Shown here: piece after piece, positions 7,125 to 14,138 of the stretch
Position numbering within the stretch: position 1 is the stretch's first letter
Layout: each line of letters starts with the position of its first letter
Assembly (NCBI GenBank): GCA_016872875.1
Contig: VGYW01000120.1
Location: 1-19,188, forward strand
Source: Planctomycetota bacterium
GTDB taxonomy: Bacteria; Planctomycetota; PUPC01; DSUN01
Direction: 5' to 3'
Length of the DNA stretch: 19,188 nucleotides
Notes under the pieces: generated by a model
Told to the model about the DNA's origin: nothing
Seen by the model: only the letters and a program-made list of their open reading frames with translations
Databases searched by the model: none
Program-made: the position numbers and the translations under genes

Positions 7125-8588
7125 ATGAGCGCATCAGGACAAGGGCGGTGGCGCGATGGCTTCGGCCCCAACGAGGTCATTCAGCGGGTGCGGCCAAAGG
7201 AGTCGCACGCCAACCTGCCAAACCCCCACAAGGGCACGGCCACCTTCCAACGCTTCAACGGCGACCCGCTCTTCCCGGGGCTGTCGTGGGACGACGAGCA
7301 TGGCCCCGAGACCTTCAAGCCCTTCGACGGCAATCTCAAGAACCCGCAGTACCCCGACACCACGATTTCCTACTGCCGCTGGGTGTGGCGGGCCATCGAG
7401 CCGCAGAAGGGGCAGTTCCGCTGGGACCTGACTGACGGCGCGCTTGAGGCTGCGCGCGTCCGCGGCCAGACCCTTCAGGTGCGCATCCAGCCCTACGTGA
7501 TGGGCATGCCCGAATGGTATTGGGCGCTCGGCGCCAGGGCGCTCCCCGGCGGCAAGATGGAGGGCCGACGCGAGCCCGACCCCAACGACCCGCTCTACAT
7601 CCAGCACTGGACCGACTTCATCCGCGCCTTCGGCGCACGCTACGACGGCCACCCGGATATGGAGAGCTTCGACATCGCCTACGCCGGCCCCTGCGGCGAG
7701 ACAGGCGGGACCTCGACCGATGAGACCGCCGAGAGGCTTGTGGACGCCTACCTCGAGAGCTTCCGCAACACCCAACTCGTCTCGATGCTCGGCACCCACG
7801 GCTGCGCCTACGCCGCCGGCCTCGGCGTTCGGAGTGCGGCCTTCAGGCCGTGTCCTTCAAGCCAAGAACGGGCTGAAGCCCGCACTACAAACACTCGCCC
7901 CATCGGCTGGCGGGCCGACTGCTTCGGGGACGTGCGTCGGGGCCTCGCCCCAGGCATCGTGCCCGACGACCTGTGCTGGTGCCACATGATTGACGCCTAT
8001 CCCAAGGGGGTCGCCCGCTGCGGCGTGGCCGACGCCTGGAAGTCCGCCCCCGTCACCCTCGAGACCTGTTGGACTGTGGGCCATTGGGTCAAGCAGGGCT
8101 GGGACATTGGCTGGATTCTCGACCAGGGCTTGAAGTATCACCTTTCGGTCTTCATGCCCAAGTCGTCCTACATCCCCGACGAGGTGCGGGAGAAGATTGA
8201 TGCCTTCAACCGTCGGATGGGCTACCGCTTCGTCCTGCGGCAGATGATACTGCCATTGGAGGCCAGGCCCGGGCAGCGCATCGCCTTCGAGATGTTCGTG
8301 GACAACGTGGGCGTCGCCCCCATCTACCGCCCCTACCGCCTCGCCTTCCGCTTCCGGCAGGGCAAGGACGTACACATCGTCCTCTGCAAAGCCGACCCTC
8401 GCACCTGGCTGCCCGACCACACCTGGTTCAGCGAGGAGATCGCGTTCCCTTCCGCCCTCCAGCGCGGCGAGACGCAGGTTGACATCGGCCTCGTGGACCC
8501 GGCCACCTTCACCCCGCGCGTCCGGCTCGCCATCGAGCCATCCCTCCCCGACGGCTGGCATCCGATGGCGAGCATGGATGTGCTCTGA
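7125..8588 (+). CDS. DUF4832 domain protein, no signal peptide, with palindromic-repeat insert
   Basis: 487 residues, ATG at 7125 with AGGAGG (7114-7119), in operon with the Tat oxidoreductase. It shares with the gene at 447 the barrel motifs (AIEPQKGQFRW; CGETGG with Glu192 matching the WGE glutamate), GWRADCFGD, DAWKSAPVTLETC, MGYRFVLR and the C-terminal beta-sandwich (NVGVAPIYRPYRLAFRF). Unlike the paralogue it has no signal sequence and a longer N-terminus (about 65 residues before the barrel). Residues 235-256, just before TRPIGWRADC, are encoded by a 66-bp palindromic element (7827-7892) that the paralogue lacks; the frame is intact. Likely glycosidase-like; the substrate is unknown, and whether the insert is tolerated or removed cannot be seen. 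Confidence 0.83.
   Translation: MSASGQGRWRDGFGPNEVIQRVRPKESHANLPNPHKGTATFQRFNGDPLFPGLSWDDEHGPETFKPFDGNLKNPQYPDTTISYCRWVWRAIEPQKGQFRWDLTDGALEAARVRGQTLQVRIQPYVMGMPEWYWALGARALPGGKMEGRREPDPNDPLYIQHWTDFIRAFGARYDGHPDMESFDIAYAGPCGETGGTSTDETAERLVDAYLESFRNTQLVSMLGTHGCAYAAGLGVRSAAFRPCPSSQERAEARTTNTRPIGWRADCFGDVRRGLAPGIVPDDLCWCHMIDAYPKGVARCGVADAWKSAPVTLETCWTVGHWVKQGWDIGWILDQGLKYHLSVFMPKSSYIPDEVREKIDAFNRRMGYRFVLRQMILPLEARPGQRIAFEMFVDNVGVAPIYRPYRLAFRFRQGKDVHIVLCKADPRTWLPDHTWFSEEIAFPSALQRGETQVDIGLVDPATFTPRVRLAIEPSLPDGWHPMASMDVL
7827..7892. repeat. Palindromic element inserted in frame within the DUF4832 gene
   Basis: Left arm 7827-7850 and right arm 7869-7892 (24 bases each) are imperfect reverse complements, with an 18-base loop. 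It is a sister of 16391-16452 (same arms, 14-base loop). It begins on a codon boundary and is exactly 22 codons long. Confidence 0.85.
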
Positions 8589-8598
8589 CCTGGAAGGA

Positions 8599-8618
8599 GC
8601 ACCCTGCGCTGCGGGTGC
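8599..8618. terminator. Possible bidirectional hairpin between convergent genes
   Basis: GCACCC (8599-8604) and GGGTGC (8613-8618) flank TGCGCTGC, between the stop at 8588 and the opposing stop at 8650. No T-run on either strand, so intrinsic termination would be weak. Confidence 0.35.
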
Positions 8619-8649
8619 ACGGCGGACGCGACTGGTGGCGTGTCTTCGT

Positions 8650-9474
8650 TCATGCCTCGGCTGGGCCAGGGATAGGGCCGTCGAAGCCGGGGCGGACAAA
8701 AGCGCGGGCGGCGGGGAAGGCTCTCTCGACCCGCTTGCGCAACCGGTCGAGGTGGACCATCGTGCCGAGGATGGAGTCGCCGCCGGTCGGCAGGTAGCGG
8801 CGCAGCACGCCCCAGGCCTCTATCGAGCGGTCTATGCCGAGAAGCGCGACCTTGGCCGAGCCGTCGCTGTCGCGCGGATACGGCTTCCCCTCGTCGTCCA
8901 GGAGGTCGTCATCGTCGTCCTGGTGCAGGGCGCGCTGGAGCTTCACCCAGATCTGGTGCTGATACCAGCCGATCACCTCGAGGGCGTCCTGGAGGAGCGC
9001 GGCCTCCTCCTCGTGGTCCTGGCCTGGGAGCTCCATGAGGAAGGCGCTGTTGAGCTTGCGCTCCTCCTCCTCGAAGAGGGGCTTGTTGTCATCGAACCAC
9101 TTGTCCACCATCTTGACGTATTTCCAGGCGGCCTTCGAGGCGGGGTGGTTCTTGGCCTCGCGGCGCTTGCGGCTCTCCTCCTTCTCGAAGGCCTTGACCT
9201 CCTCGGGGGACATCTCGAGGTCAATCCCGCGCTCCTTCGCGTCCTCGCGGATCATCTGGATCGTCTCGCGGAAGACGTTGTGGAGGCGGTCCCAGAATGC
9301 CTGGTTCTGGATGTCGCGGCTGGCGGGGTCGCGGGCGTCGTCCTCGGAGGTCATCGAGTAGTTGAGGCAGCGGCTGGTGAACTCGCACCGCTCGCACCAT
9401 CTGTCGCAGTAGTTATAGATGCCCGAGATGAACTTCGGGTCACCCGCCATCTTCCGCAGCTTCTTGAAGTCCAC
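8650..9474 (-). CDS. Uncharacterised protein with N-terminal four-cysteine motif
   Basis: 274 residues from a GTG at 9474, chosen because GGGAG lies seven bases upstream; the open frame continues to an ATG at 9573 but that extension is encoded by a GC palindrome. The N-terminus carries YCDRWCERCEFTSRC (Cys23, Cys27, Cys30, Cys36), suited to binding zinc or an iron-sulfur cluster. The rest is mainly helical and highly charged: a KR/E-rich stretch (EKEESRKRREAKNH), an acidic run (DDDDDLLDDEG) and a C-terminal helix region (DRSIEAWGVLRRYLPTGGDSILGTMVHLDRLRKRVE). I recall similar unannotated proteins sharing the YCDRWCERC signature in several phyla but no function. It lies downstream of the DUF91-like nuclease on the same strand. 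Confidence 0.65.
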   Translation of the reverse strand: MDFKKLRKMAGDPKFISGIYNYCDRWCERCEFTSRCLNYSMTSEDDARDPASRDIQNQAFWDRLHNVFRETIQMIREDAKERGIDLEMSPEEVKAFEKEESRKRREAKNHPASKAAWKYVKMVDKWFDDNKPLFEEEERKLNSAFLMELPGQDHEEEAALLQDALEVIGWYQHQIWVKLQRALHQDDDDDLLDDEGKPYPRDSDGSAKVALLGIDRSIEAWGVLRRYLPTGGDSILGTMVHLDRLRKRVERAFPAARAFVRPGFDGPIPGPAEA

Positions 9475-9499
9475 GTGAGAACTCCCACGGACATGCGGC

Positions 9500-9528
9500 G
9501 CGCCCGAGGGCCGGCGGCCCCCGGGCGC
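9500..9528. repeat. GC-only near-perfect palindrome
   Basis: GCGCCCG ... CGGGCGC arms enclose GGGCC/GGCCC stems. It lies just upstream of the four-cysteine gene and is in frame with it, so annotation from an upstream ATG would wrongly translate it. Confidence 0.55.
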
Positions 9529-9582
9529 GGCGCCCAAGGTGCATTGCTTGAATTCCATTGGGGGCCGCAGCAACGACCCCTC

Positions 9583-9604
9583 GGGAACCGGGTACCCGGT
9601 CCCC
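9583..9604. repeat. Palindrome centred on ACCGGGTACCCGGT
   Basis: A 14-base perfect palindrome extended by GGGA/CCCC flanks, located between the nuclease stop (9611) and the next gene, followed by GTTTC on the plus strand. Possible RNA hairpin; no clear terminator. Confidence 0.45.
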
Positions 9605-9610
9605 GTTTCG

Positions 9611-10243
9611 TCAGCCCCCCTTAGAGTGAACCAGGTACTCGTCCACCACAGGGAGCGGGATCACTGGCTGGAAGCCAACAAGGATGCGTCGGTGGTTCGT
9701 GAAGACCTCGATCCGCACACAGCGGATATCCAGCCCTTTCTTGGTCAGCCAGATCACCGTAGTCGTCAGTTCCTTTGAGAAGTCCGGGGCCACCAGGACA
9801 ATGCGGACGTTCCTTGCGAACTCCTCCTCGTGAGGAGCGTTCCAGCCAAGGAAACGCAGGATAGCCGCGCGCGGATCGTGCCTTCTGTGGAGGCGCCTCA
9901 AGTAGGCACCGTGCGCTTGAACGGCTTTCTCAAAGGTCATGGTCGCGGAGATCATGGCGGCGTATCGAGTGGCTTGGAGATCCATGTATGCGCCGCCTTC
10001 GTCACGCTTCAGCTCAATCACCACTAGGTTCGCGTGCTTGTCGAGGCCGACCAGATCGATGCGACGCTTGGAGTCGTCCCACTCACTGAACTCCTCGGTA
10101 AGGACCAAGGTATCCGGGGCGATGGCCTCGATGTGGTCGCCGAGAAGCCTCTGGAGGTCGTGCTTCTCACGGAGGCCGGCCTCGGCCAACGACACCCGGC
10201 CCAACTCGCGCAGGCCGTGAGGGTAGAGTTCGTAGATTTCCAT
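9611..10243 (-). CDS. DUF91/NucS-like PD-(D/E)xK nuclease-fold protein
   Basis: 210 residues; ATG at 10243 preferred over 10264 because GAGGGG sits eight bases before it and inside the longer frame. The core motif is that of RecB-like nucleases: RRIDLVGLD (Asp63), LVVIELKR (Glu77-x-Lys79), then DLQATRYAAMIS (Gln90, Tyr94), as in the catalytic domain of NucS/DUF91 proteins. A conserved middle part follows (NVRIVLVAPDFSKELTTTVIWL). Many relatives I recall carry an additional C-terminal region; this one stops soon after PVVDEYLVHS, so it may be a shorter form. DNA repair or defence are possible roles; nothing in context decides. Confidence 0.78.
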   Translation of the reverse strand: MEIYELYPHGLRELGRVSLAEAGLREKHDLQRLLGDHIEAIAPDTLVLTEEFSEWDDSKRRIDLVGLDKHANLVVIELKRDEGGAYMDLQATRYAAMISATMTFEKAVQAHGAYLRRLHRRHDPRAAILRFLGWNAPHEEEFARNVRIVLVAPDFSKELTTTVIWLTKKGLDIRCVRIEVFTNHRRILVGFQPVIPLPVVDEYLVHSKGG

Positions 10244-10289
10244 GGCTGTATCCCCTCTATACAATGTTGGAGAGAATATCAGCCGGTGA

Positions 10290-11465
10290 CTAAAGTCGCA
10301 CCGGGCGCGAGTTGGCCTTGGCGCTCTTGACCGCGGCCTCGATGAACTTCATGTGCTTGACGCCGTCGTGGACGCAGGCGTAGCGGGTGCCGTCGCAGGA
10401 GAAGGGCTGGCCGTCCTCGTAGAGGCGGACGTCCTTCTCGAACTCGCGGTGGAGGCGCGCGAAGGCGTCGTGGAACGCCTCCACGTGGCCGCTGGGGATG
10501 GTGGTCTCCTTGAGGAGCGCGGCGGGCACCTCGCCCAAGATGTCGTCCTGCGCGGGGACGGCGGCGCGCCAGTAGAGGCGCTCGACACCGCTGGGGAGGC
10601 GGAGGGTGACAAGCTCGGCGTCCTCCTGGCGCCACACGAGGCTGCCGCGCTCGCAGTTGACCTCGATGCCGAGGTCGTTCTTGTGGCCGATGGCGATCTG
10701 GGAGGCGCGGATGAGGGCCTTGCCGCCGTTGGAGAGCTCGCAGTAGGTGGTGAAGTGGTCGTCGAGCTGGCGGCCCTTGAGGAAGGTTTCGACGATGCCG
10801 CGGACCGAGACCACCTCGAGGCCGGTGACGAAGCGGAGCTGCATGAAGGCGTGGGTGCCGATGTCGCCGCCGCAGCAGCTCGCGCCCGCGCGCTTGGGGT
10901 CGGTGCGCCAGGATGCCTGCTGCTGGCCGGTCGTTTCGAGCCGCGTGGCGAGCCAGCCCTGGAGGTAGTAGGAATCGGCCCAGCGGACGGCCCCCAGCTT
11001 GCCGCTCGTGATGATCCAGCGGCTGAACCAGGAGGACCAGTGGCCGAGGTAGGTGTGGGCGATGCCGAAGGGCACCTTGTACTTTTCGACGGCGGCGGCG
11101 AGTTGCACGGCCTGCTTGGCGGTGATGGTGAGCGGCTTCTCGCAGAAGACCGGGATGCCCGCCTTGATGAGCTTCATCGCGGGGTCGAAGTGGACGAAGT
11201 TCGGGGTGACGATGAGGGCGTAGTCAATCCGCTCGCCGAGGGGGAGCTTCTTCTGCTCGTCAATCATCGCGTCGTAGCTGGCGTAGCCCTTGATGGGATA
11301 GGGCCAGTCGGCGGCGAACTGCATCGCCAGGTCGGGCTTCTCGTGGAGCGCGCCACAGGTCACGCGGCGGGTGCCGTCGAAGTGAATCGCCTTCTGGTGT
11401 GGATTCACGATGAAGGCGCCGCCGCCTCCGCCGACCAGTCCCACGTTGAGCACTCGCTTCGCCAT
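10290..11465 (-). CDS. Gfo/Idh/MocA-family oxidoreductase (cytoplasmic)
   Basis: 391 residues from the ATG at 11465, with GAGGAG seven bases upstream; the frame runs on to 11609 but that part is translated from a 9-bp tandem array and a promoter. Rossmann motif [11 protein letters not shown] (8-18), EKP (109-111) and [12 protein letters not shown] (199-210) define the family. No signal peptide, in contrast to the Tat homologue at 5757. NAD(P)-dependent dehydrogenase of a sugar or inositol-type substrate; specificity unknown. It has its own near-consensus promoter and no obvious operon partner. Confidence 0.9.
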   Translation of the reverse strand: MAKRVLNVGLVGGGGGAFIVNPHQKAIHFDGTRRVTCGALHEKPDLAMQFAADWPYPIKGYASYDAMIDEQKKLPLGERIDYALIVTPNFVHFDPAMKLIKAGIPVFCEKPLTITAKQAVQLAAAVEKYKVPFGIAHTYLGHWSSWFSRWIITSGKLGAVRWADSYYLQGWLATRLETTGQQQASWRTDPKRAGASCCGGDIGTHAFMQLRFVTGLEVVSVRGIVETFLKGRQLDDHFTTYCELSNGGKALIRASQIAIGHKNDLGIEVNCERGSLVWRQEDAELVTLRLPSGVERLYWRAAVPAQDDILGEVPAALLKETTIPSGHVEAFHDAFARLHREFEKDVRLYEDGQPFSCDGTRYACVHDGVKHMKFIEAAVKSAKANSRPVRL

Positions 11466-11509
11466 TGCTCGCTCCTCTTGTAGAAGGGTTGTTCCACGAA
11501 CCGCACACG

Positions 11510-11537
11510 ATTGTAGCAAGGCCGCCGAGTTTGTCAA
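11510..11537 (-). promoter_or_regulatory. Strong sigma70-like promoter of the oxidoreductase
   Basis: Minus strand: perfect TTGACA (11532-11537), 16-base spacer, TACAAT (11510-11515). About 45 bases upstream of the ATG at 11465. Confidence 0.72.
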
Positions 11538-11552
11538 ATGCCTCATAGGACA

Positions 11553-11597
11553 GATCAGACGGATCGGACCGATCGGACTGATCGGACCGATCGGACG
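11553..11597. repeat. Five-unit 9-bp tandem array, GATCGGACN
   Basis: Units start at 11553, 11562, 11571, 11580 and 11589 (GATCAGACG, GATCGGACC, GATCGGACT, GATCGGACC, GATCGGACG). It lies between the divergent promoters of the oxidoreductase and the gspF-like gene. A similar array in opposite sense is at 13661-13697. Confidence 0.85.
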
Positions 11598-11616
11598 GGT
11601 CGTGCCCATGCATGGC

Positions 11617-11645
11617 TTGACGGGCGGCCCGCCGGGTGGTATCCT
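11617..11645 (+). promoter_or_regulatory. Promoter of the gspF-like/miaA pair
   Basis: TTGACG (11617-11622), 17-base spacer, TATCCT (11640-11645). The spacer contains a CGGGCGGCCCGCCGG palindrome. The start near 11652 leaves a short leader before the AGAGGA site at 11665-11670. Confidence 0.55.
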
Positions 11646-11677
11646 GCGGCCAGCGAACCTGCTCAGAGGAAGAGGGT

Positions 11678-12736
11678 GTGGAACACCAATCGCTAACTGT
11701 CACCATCCCGGACCGCTCCCCTCTGCCCTTCACGGGGGTGGGGCTGCGGAAGCGGGCGGCGTTCTACACGCAGCTCGCGCGGATGATGCAGGCGGGGATC
11801 GGCGTGGGCAGGTGCCTGAGCACGCTGGCGGGCCAGCGCGGCTCGCGCCGCCTGGCCCGCGCCGCGGCCGACATGGCGCGCCACGTGGAGGCGGGCAACC
11901 CCCTCGCCGAGGCCTTCGCGCGCCACCCGAACGTCTTCCTCGCCAACGAGGTGCGGGTGGTCGAGGGCGCGGCGCACGCGGGGCGCGAGCCGGACGCGAT
12001 GCTGGCCATCGCGCGCCTCCTGGACCGTTTGGCCCGGGCGCGGAACAAGGTGCTGGTGGGGCTGATGTATCCCGCGCTCTGGCTGTGGGCCGCCTTCTGC
12101 GGCATCCCGCTCCTGATGGCTTTTCTGTCGCCCCTTGCCGGCCCCAACGCGGTGTGGCGCGAGCTATGGTGGCAGGCGCGGTTCTTCGCGCTCGTGGCGG
12201 CCGCCCTGTTCGTGGCCGTCGTGGCGTTCCGCTCGATCCCACGGTTCTCGAGGCTGCGGGTCGGCCTCCACGGGGCGGCGCTGGCCGTGCCGCTGTTCGG
12301 CAAGACCTATCGGCGGCTGGCCCTGGCGCGCTTCGCCGACGCGTTCCACGGCCTCTACGTGGCCGGGGTGATGACGCCGGAGGCGCTGGAGCGTGCGGCG
12401 GCGGCCTGTGGCAACGACTTCATCGGCGGGCGCATCCTCCGCACCGTGCCGATGGTGGCGGAGGGGACGCCTGTGTCCGCCGCCCTCGACAAGTCGGGCG
12501 TCATCCCCGTGCTGGGCATCAACATCGTCGAGACGGGCGAGGTGTCGGGGAAGCTGGACGAGTCGCTCGCCAAGTTCGCCGAGTACCAGCACGAGGACCT
12601 CGAGCTCGGCATCGAGCGCCTCTCGAAGGTCCTGCCTATGGCCGCGATCCTCCTGATGATCATCATCCTGGCCCACCGCGTGATGACGCAATGGGGGGCC
12701 TTCCTCGGGATCTGGAACTCCTTGCTGGGTTTCTGA
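11678..12736 (+). CDS. Type II secretion/type IV pilus F-domain (GspF/PilC-like) membrane protein
   Basis: 352 residues from a GTG at 11678 (AGAGGA at 11665-11670, seven bases before). Two repeated cytoplasmic T2SSF domains (about 25-125 and 215-315) separate membrane segments at about 126-150, 168-187 and 319-336, the classical GspF/PilC topology. Signature-like residues are seen in the second domain (VETGEVSGKLDESLAKFAEY, 284-303). GspF is the inner-membrane platform of secretion or pilus machines, but no other gsp/pil gene is nearby, so the machine cannot be named. It is shorter than usual (about 400), mainly at the N-terminus. Its stop is directly followed by the miaA ATG. Confidence 0.85.
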   Translation: MEHQSLTVTIPDRSPLPFTGVGLRKRAAFYTQLARMMQAGIGVGRCLSTLAGQRGSRRLARAAADMARHVEAGNPLAEAFARHPNVFLANEVRVVEGAAHAGREPDAMLAIARLLDRLARARNKVLVGLMYPALWLWAAFCGIPLLMAFLSPLAGPNAVWRELWWQARFFALVAAALFVAVVAFRSIPRFSRLRVGLHGAALAVPLFGKTYRRLALARFADAFHGLYVAGVMTPEALERAAAACGNDFIGGRILRTVPMVAEGTPVSAALDKSGVIPVLGINIVETGEVSGKLDESLAKFAEYQHEDLELGIERLSKVLPMAAILLMIIILAHRVMTQWGAFLGIWNSLLGF

Positions 12737-13717
12737 ATGCCGCGCCAGTGCCTCTGGTTCCTCGTCGGCCCCACCGCCAGCGGCAAGACCGCCGTCGGCA
12801 TCGAGGCCGCGCTCCGCATCGGCGCCGAAATCCTCTCGCTCGACTCGATGGCGCTCTATCGCGGGATGGACATCGGCACTGCGAAGCCGTCGGCCGCGGA
12901 GCGGGCGCGGGTGCCCCACCACTTGATAGACATCGCGGAGCCGCACGAGGCGTTCAGCACGGGGCGCTACCTCGAGGCGGCGGAGGCGGCCATTGCGGAC
13001 ATCGTGGCGCGGGGCAAGCGCCCCCTCTTCGTCGGCGGCACGGCGCTCTACCTCAAGGCGCTCACGCAGGGCTTCTTTCATGGGCCGGCGGCGGATTGGG
13101 CGCTGCGCAAGCGCCTCATCGCGGAGGCCGAGGCGAAGGGGGTTGCGGCGCTCCACGAGCGGTTGAGGGGCGTTGACCCCGCGGCTGCCGCGCGGATTCA
13201 CCCCAACGACCTGCGGCGCATCGTCCGCGCCCTGGAGGTCCACCAGGCAACCGGCCGGCCCATTTCCGAACAGCAGTCCCAATGGGGCAAGGGGCCACAG
13301 GCGGGACGCCTGTGCCACCTGGTCGGGATACGCCGGGAGCGCGCCGACCTTCACGAGCGGATCAATCGGCGGGTTGATGCCATGTTCGCGGCCGGGCTGG
13401 TGGAAGAGGTCCGGCGCCTCCTGGCCGATCCGCGCGGGATCAGCCACGCGGCGGGCCAGTTCGTCGGCTATCGCGAGGCCATCACCCACCTTCGCGGCGA
13501 ACTCACCCTCGACGAGTGCGTAGAGAAGGTCAAGGCTCGCACCCGCCAGTTCGCCAAGCGCCAGCTCACCTGGTTCCGCAGCTTCCCGCAGATTCAATGG
13601 GTTGATGCCGGCCCCGAGAGCATGGCCACGCAGCTTGCGGATGAGGTGGTGCGCCGCCTTGATCTGGCCGATCCGTCGGATCCGTCGGATCAGTCGGATC
13701 GAGCTGGGCGGTGTTAG
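12737..13717 (+). CDS. miaA: tRNA dimethylallyltransferase
   Basis: 326 residues, ATG immediately after the gspF-like stop. Prenylates A37 of tRNAs reading UNN codons. P-loop GPTASGKT (11-18), catalytic Asp36 in LDSMALYRGMDIGTAKP, HHLID (61-65), GGTALYLKALTQG (100-112) and RQLTWFR (275-281) are all present. Two oddities: residues about 186-195 (GPQAGRLCHL) are encoded by a perfect hairpin, and the last 18 residues (DLADPSDPSDQSDRAGRC) are translated from a 9-bp repeat array, with the stop codon inside a following heptamer array. The natural C-terminus probably ended near residue 308. Function should be intact. Confidence 0.95.
   Translation: MPRQCLWFLVGPTASGKTAVGIEAALRIGAEILSLDSMALYRGMDIGTAKPSAAERARVPHHLIDIAEPHEAFSTGRYLEAAEAAIADIVARGKRPLFVGGTALYLKALTQGFFHGPAADWALRKRLIAEAEAKGVAALHERLRGVDPAAAARIHPNDLRRIVRALEVHQATGRPISEQQSQWGKGPQAGRLCHLVGIRRERADLHERINRRVDAMFAAGLVEEVRRLLADPRGISHAAGQFVGYREAITHLRGELTLDECVEKVKARTRQFAKRQLTWFRSFPQIQWVDAGPESMATQLADEVVRRLDLADPSDPSDQSDRAGRC
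13296..13314. repeat. Hairpin CACAGGCG-GGA-CGCCTGTG within miaA
   Basis: Perfect 8-bp arms around GGA in coding sequence, at the variable loop after the RPISEQQSQW segment. Related in sequence to the GC palindrome at 1898-1918. Confidence 0.6.
13661..13697. repeat. 9-bp tandem array (GATCCGTCG) forming the miaA 3' end
   Basis: Units GATCTGGCC, GATCCGTCG, GATCCGTCG, GATCAGTCG and a partial fifth. Close to the reverse complement of the array at 11553-11597. Confidence 0.8.
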
Positions 13718-13737
13718 GTGTTGGGTGTTAGGTGTTC
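13710..13737. repeat. Four-unit heptamer array, GGTGTTN
   Basis: GGTGTTA, GGTGTTG, GGTGTTA, GGTGTTC in tandem. The miaA stop codon TAG (13715-13717) is part of the array. Similar in style to the heptanucleotide STRR repeats of heterocystous cyanobacteria. Confidence 0.8.
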
Positions 13738-13781
13738 GGGGCGCCTGGCGGCTTGCCCCTGCCGAGAAGCGCATCGCGCAC

Positions 13782-13809
13782 TTGACTCTCGGGTGCGGAT
13801 GAGTATGCT
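13782..13809 (+). promoter_or_regulatory. Promoter of the orphan VapB-type gene, leaderless arrangement
   Basis: TTGACT (13782-13787), 16-base spacer, TATGCT (13804-13809). Seven bases separate the -10 from the ATG at 13817, so transcription would start at or next to the start codon. Confidence 0.6.
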
Positions 13810-13816
13810 CGCGTAT

Positions 13817-14092
13817 ATGAGAACAAGCATTGACCTTGACGACAAGCTGGTTCGGCAAGCCATGCGCCTCACAGGGCTTCGCACGAAGCGCGCCGTTGTG
13901 GAAGAAGCCTTGCGCGCCTTGATACGCGGCAGGGACTCCCTGGCAGGCGATAGGGAATACAAGGCCCGACTCGCCAGGTACGTTAAGCTGTACAAGGACC
14001 TCGAGCCTGAGATCGCGCGCACCCGCGTCAGCGAGCCGGCGTCGGTCCTCATACGCCGCATGCGGGATGGGACGCTATCACCTAAACGTTGA
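13817..14092 (+). CDS. Orphan VapB-type (DUF2191) antitoxin
   Basis: 91 residues from the ATG at 13817; in-frame ATGs at 13799 and 13805 lie in the predicted promoter. MRTSIDLDDKLVRQAMRLTGLRTKRAVVEEALRALIRGR is the ribbon-helix-helix pattern of VapB/DUF2191 antitoxins (typically MRTTIDLDD-like). It has an unusual C-terminal tail (YKARLARYVKLYKDLEPEI ... VLIRRMRDGTLSPKR). No VapC PIN-domain toxin follows; radA comes next. It may be a solitary regulator, or the antitoxin for a toxin elsewhere. No ribosome site precedes it, consistent with a leaderless mRNA. Confidence 0.75.
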   Translation: MRTSIDLDDKLVRQAMRLTGLRTKRAVVEEALRALIRGRDSLAGDREYKARLARYVKLYKDLEPEIARTRVSEPASVLIRRMRDGTLSPKR

Positions 14093-14117
14093 TCATCCGC
14101 CCCGCTTCCCCTATAAT
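14089..14117 (+). promoter_or_regulatory. Strong promoter of radA
   Basis: Perfect TATAAT (14112-14117), 17-base spacer, TTGATC (14089-14094). The -35 overlaps the VapB-type stop codon. Confidence 0.72.
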
Positions 14118-14138
14118 CGCCGGAGAGGAGTGAGGCGC

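Noticed and set aside
7821..7899. CTCGGC/CTCGCC as a target duplication around the in-gene element
   Set aside because: One mismatch and a one-base offset; too weak to claim.
10283..10304. CCGGTG ... CACCGG hairpin as a terminator
   Set aside because: Six-base stem overlapping the coding end, no T-run.
11466..11609. N-terminal extension of the oxidoreductase (Ile/Pro-rich)
   Set aside because: Translates the 9-bp array and the promoter; the ATG at 11465 has the ribosome site and starts the Rossmann fold.
12164..13858. 564-residue open frame on the minus strand opposite gspF/miaA
   Set aside because: Shadow of high-GC coding sequence; miaA and gspF motifs on the plus strand are decisive.
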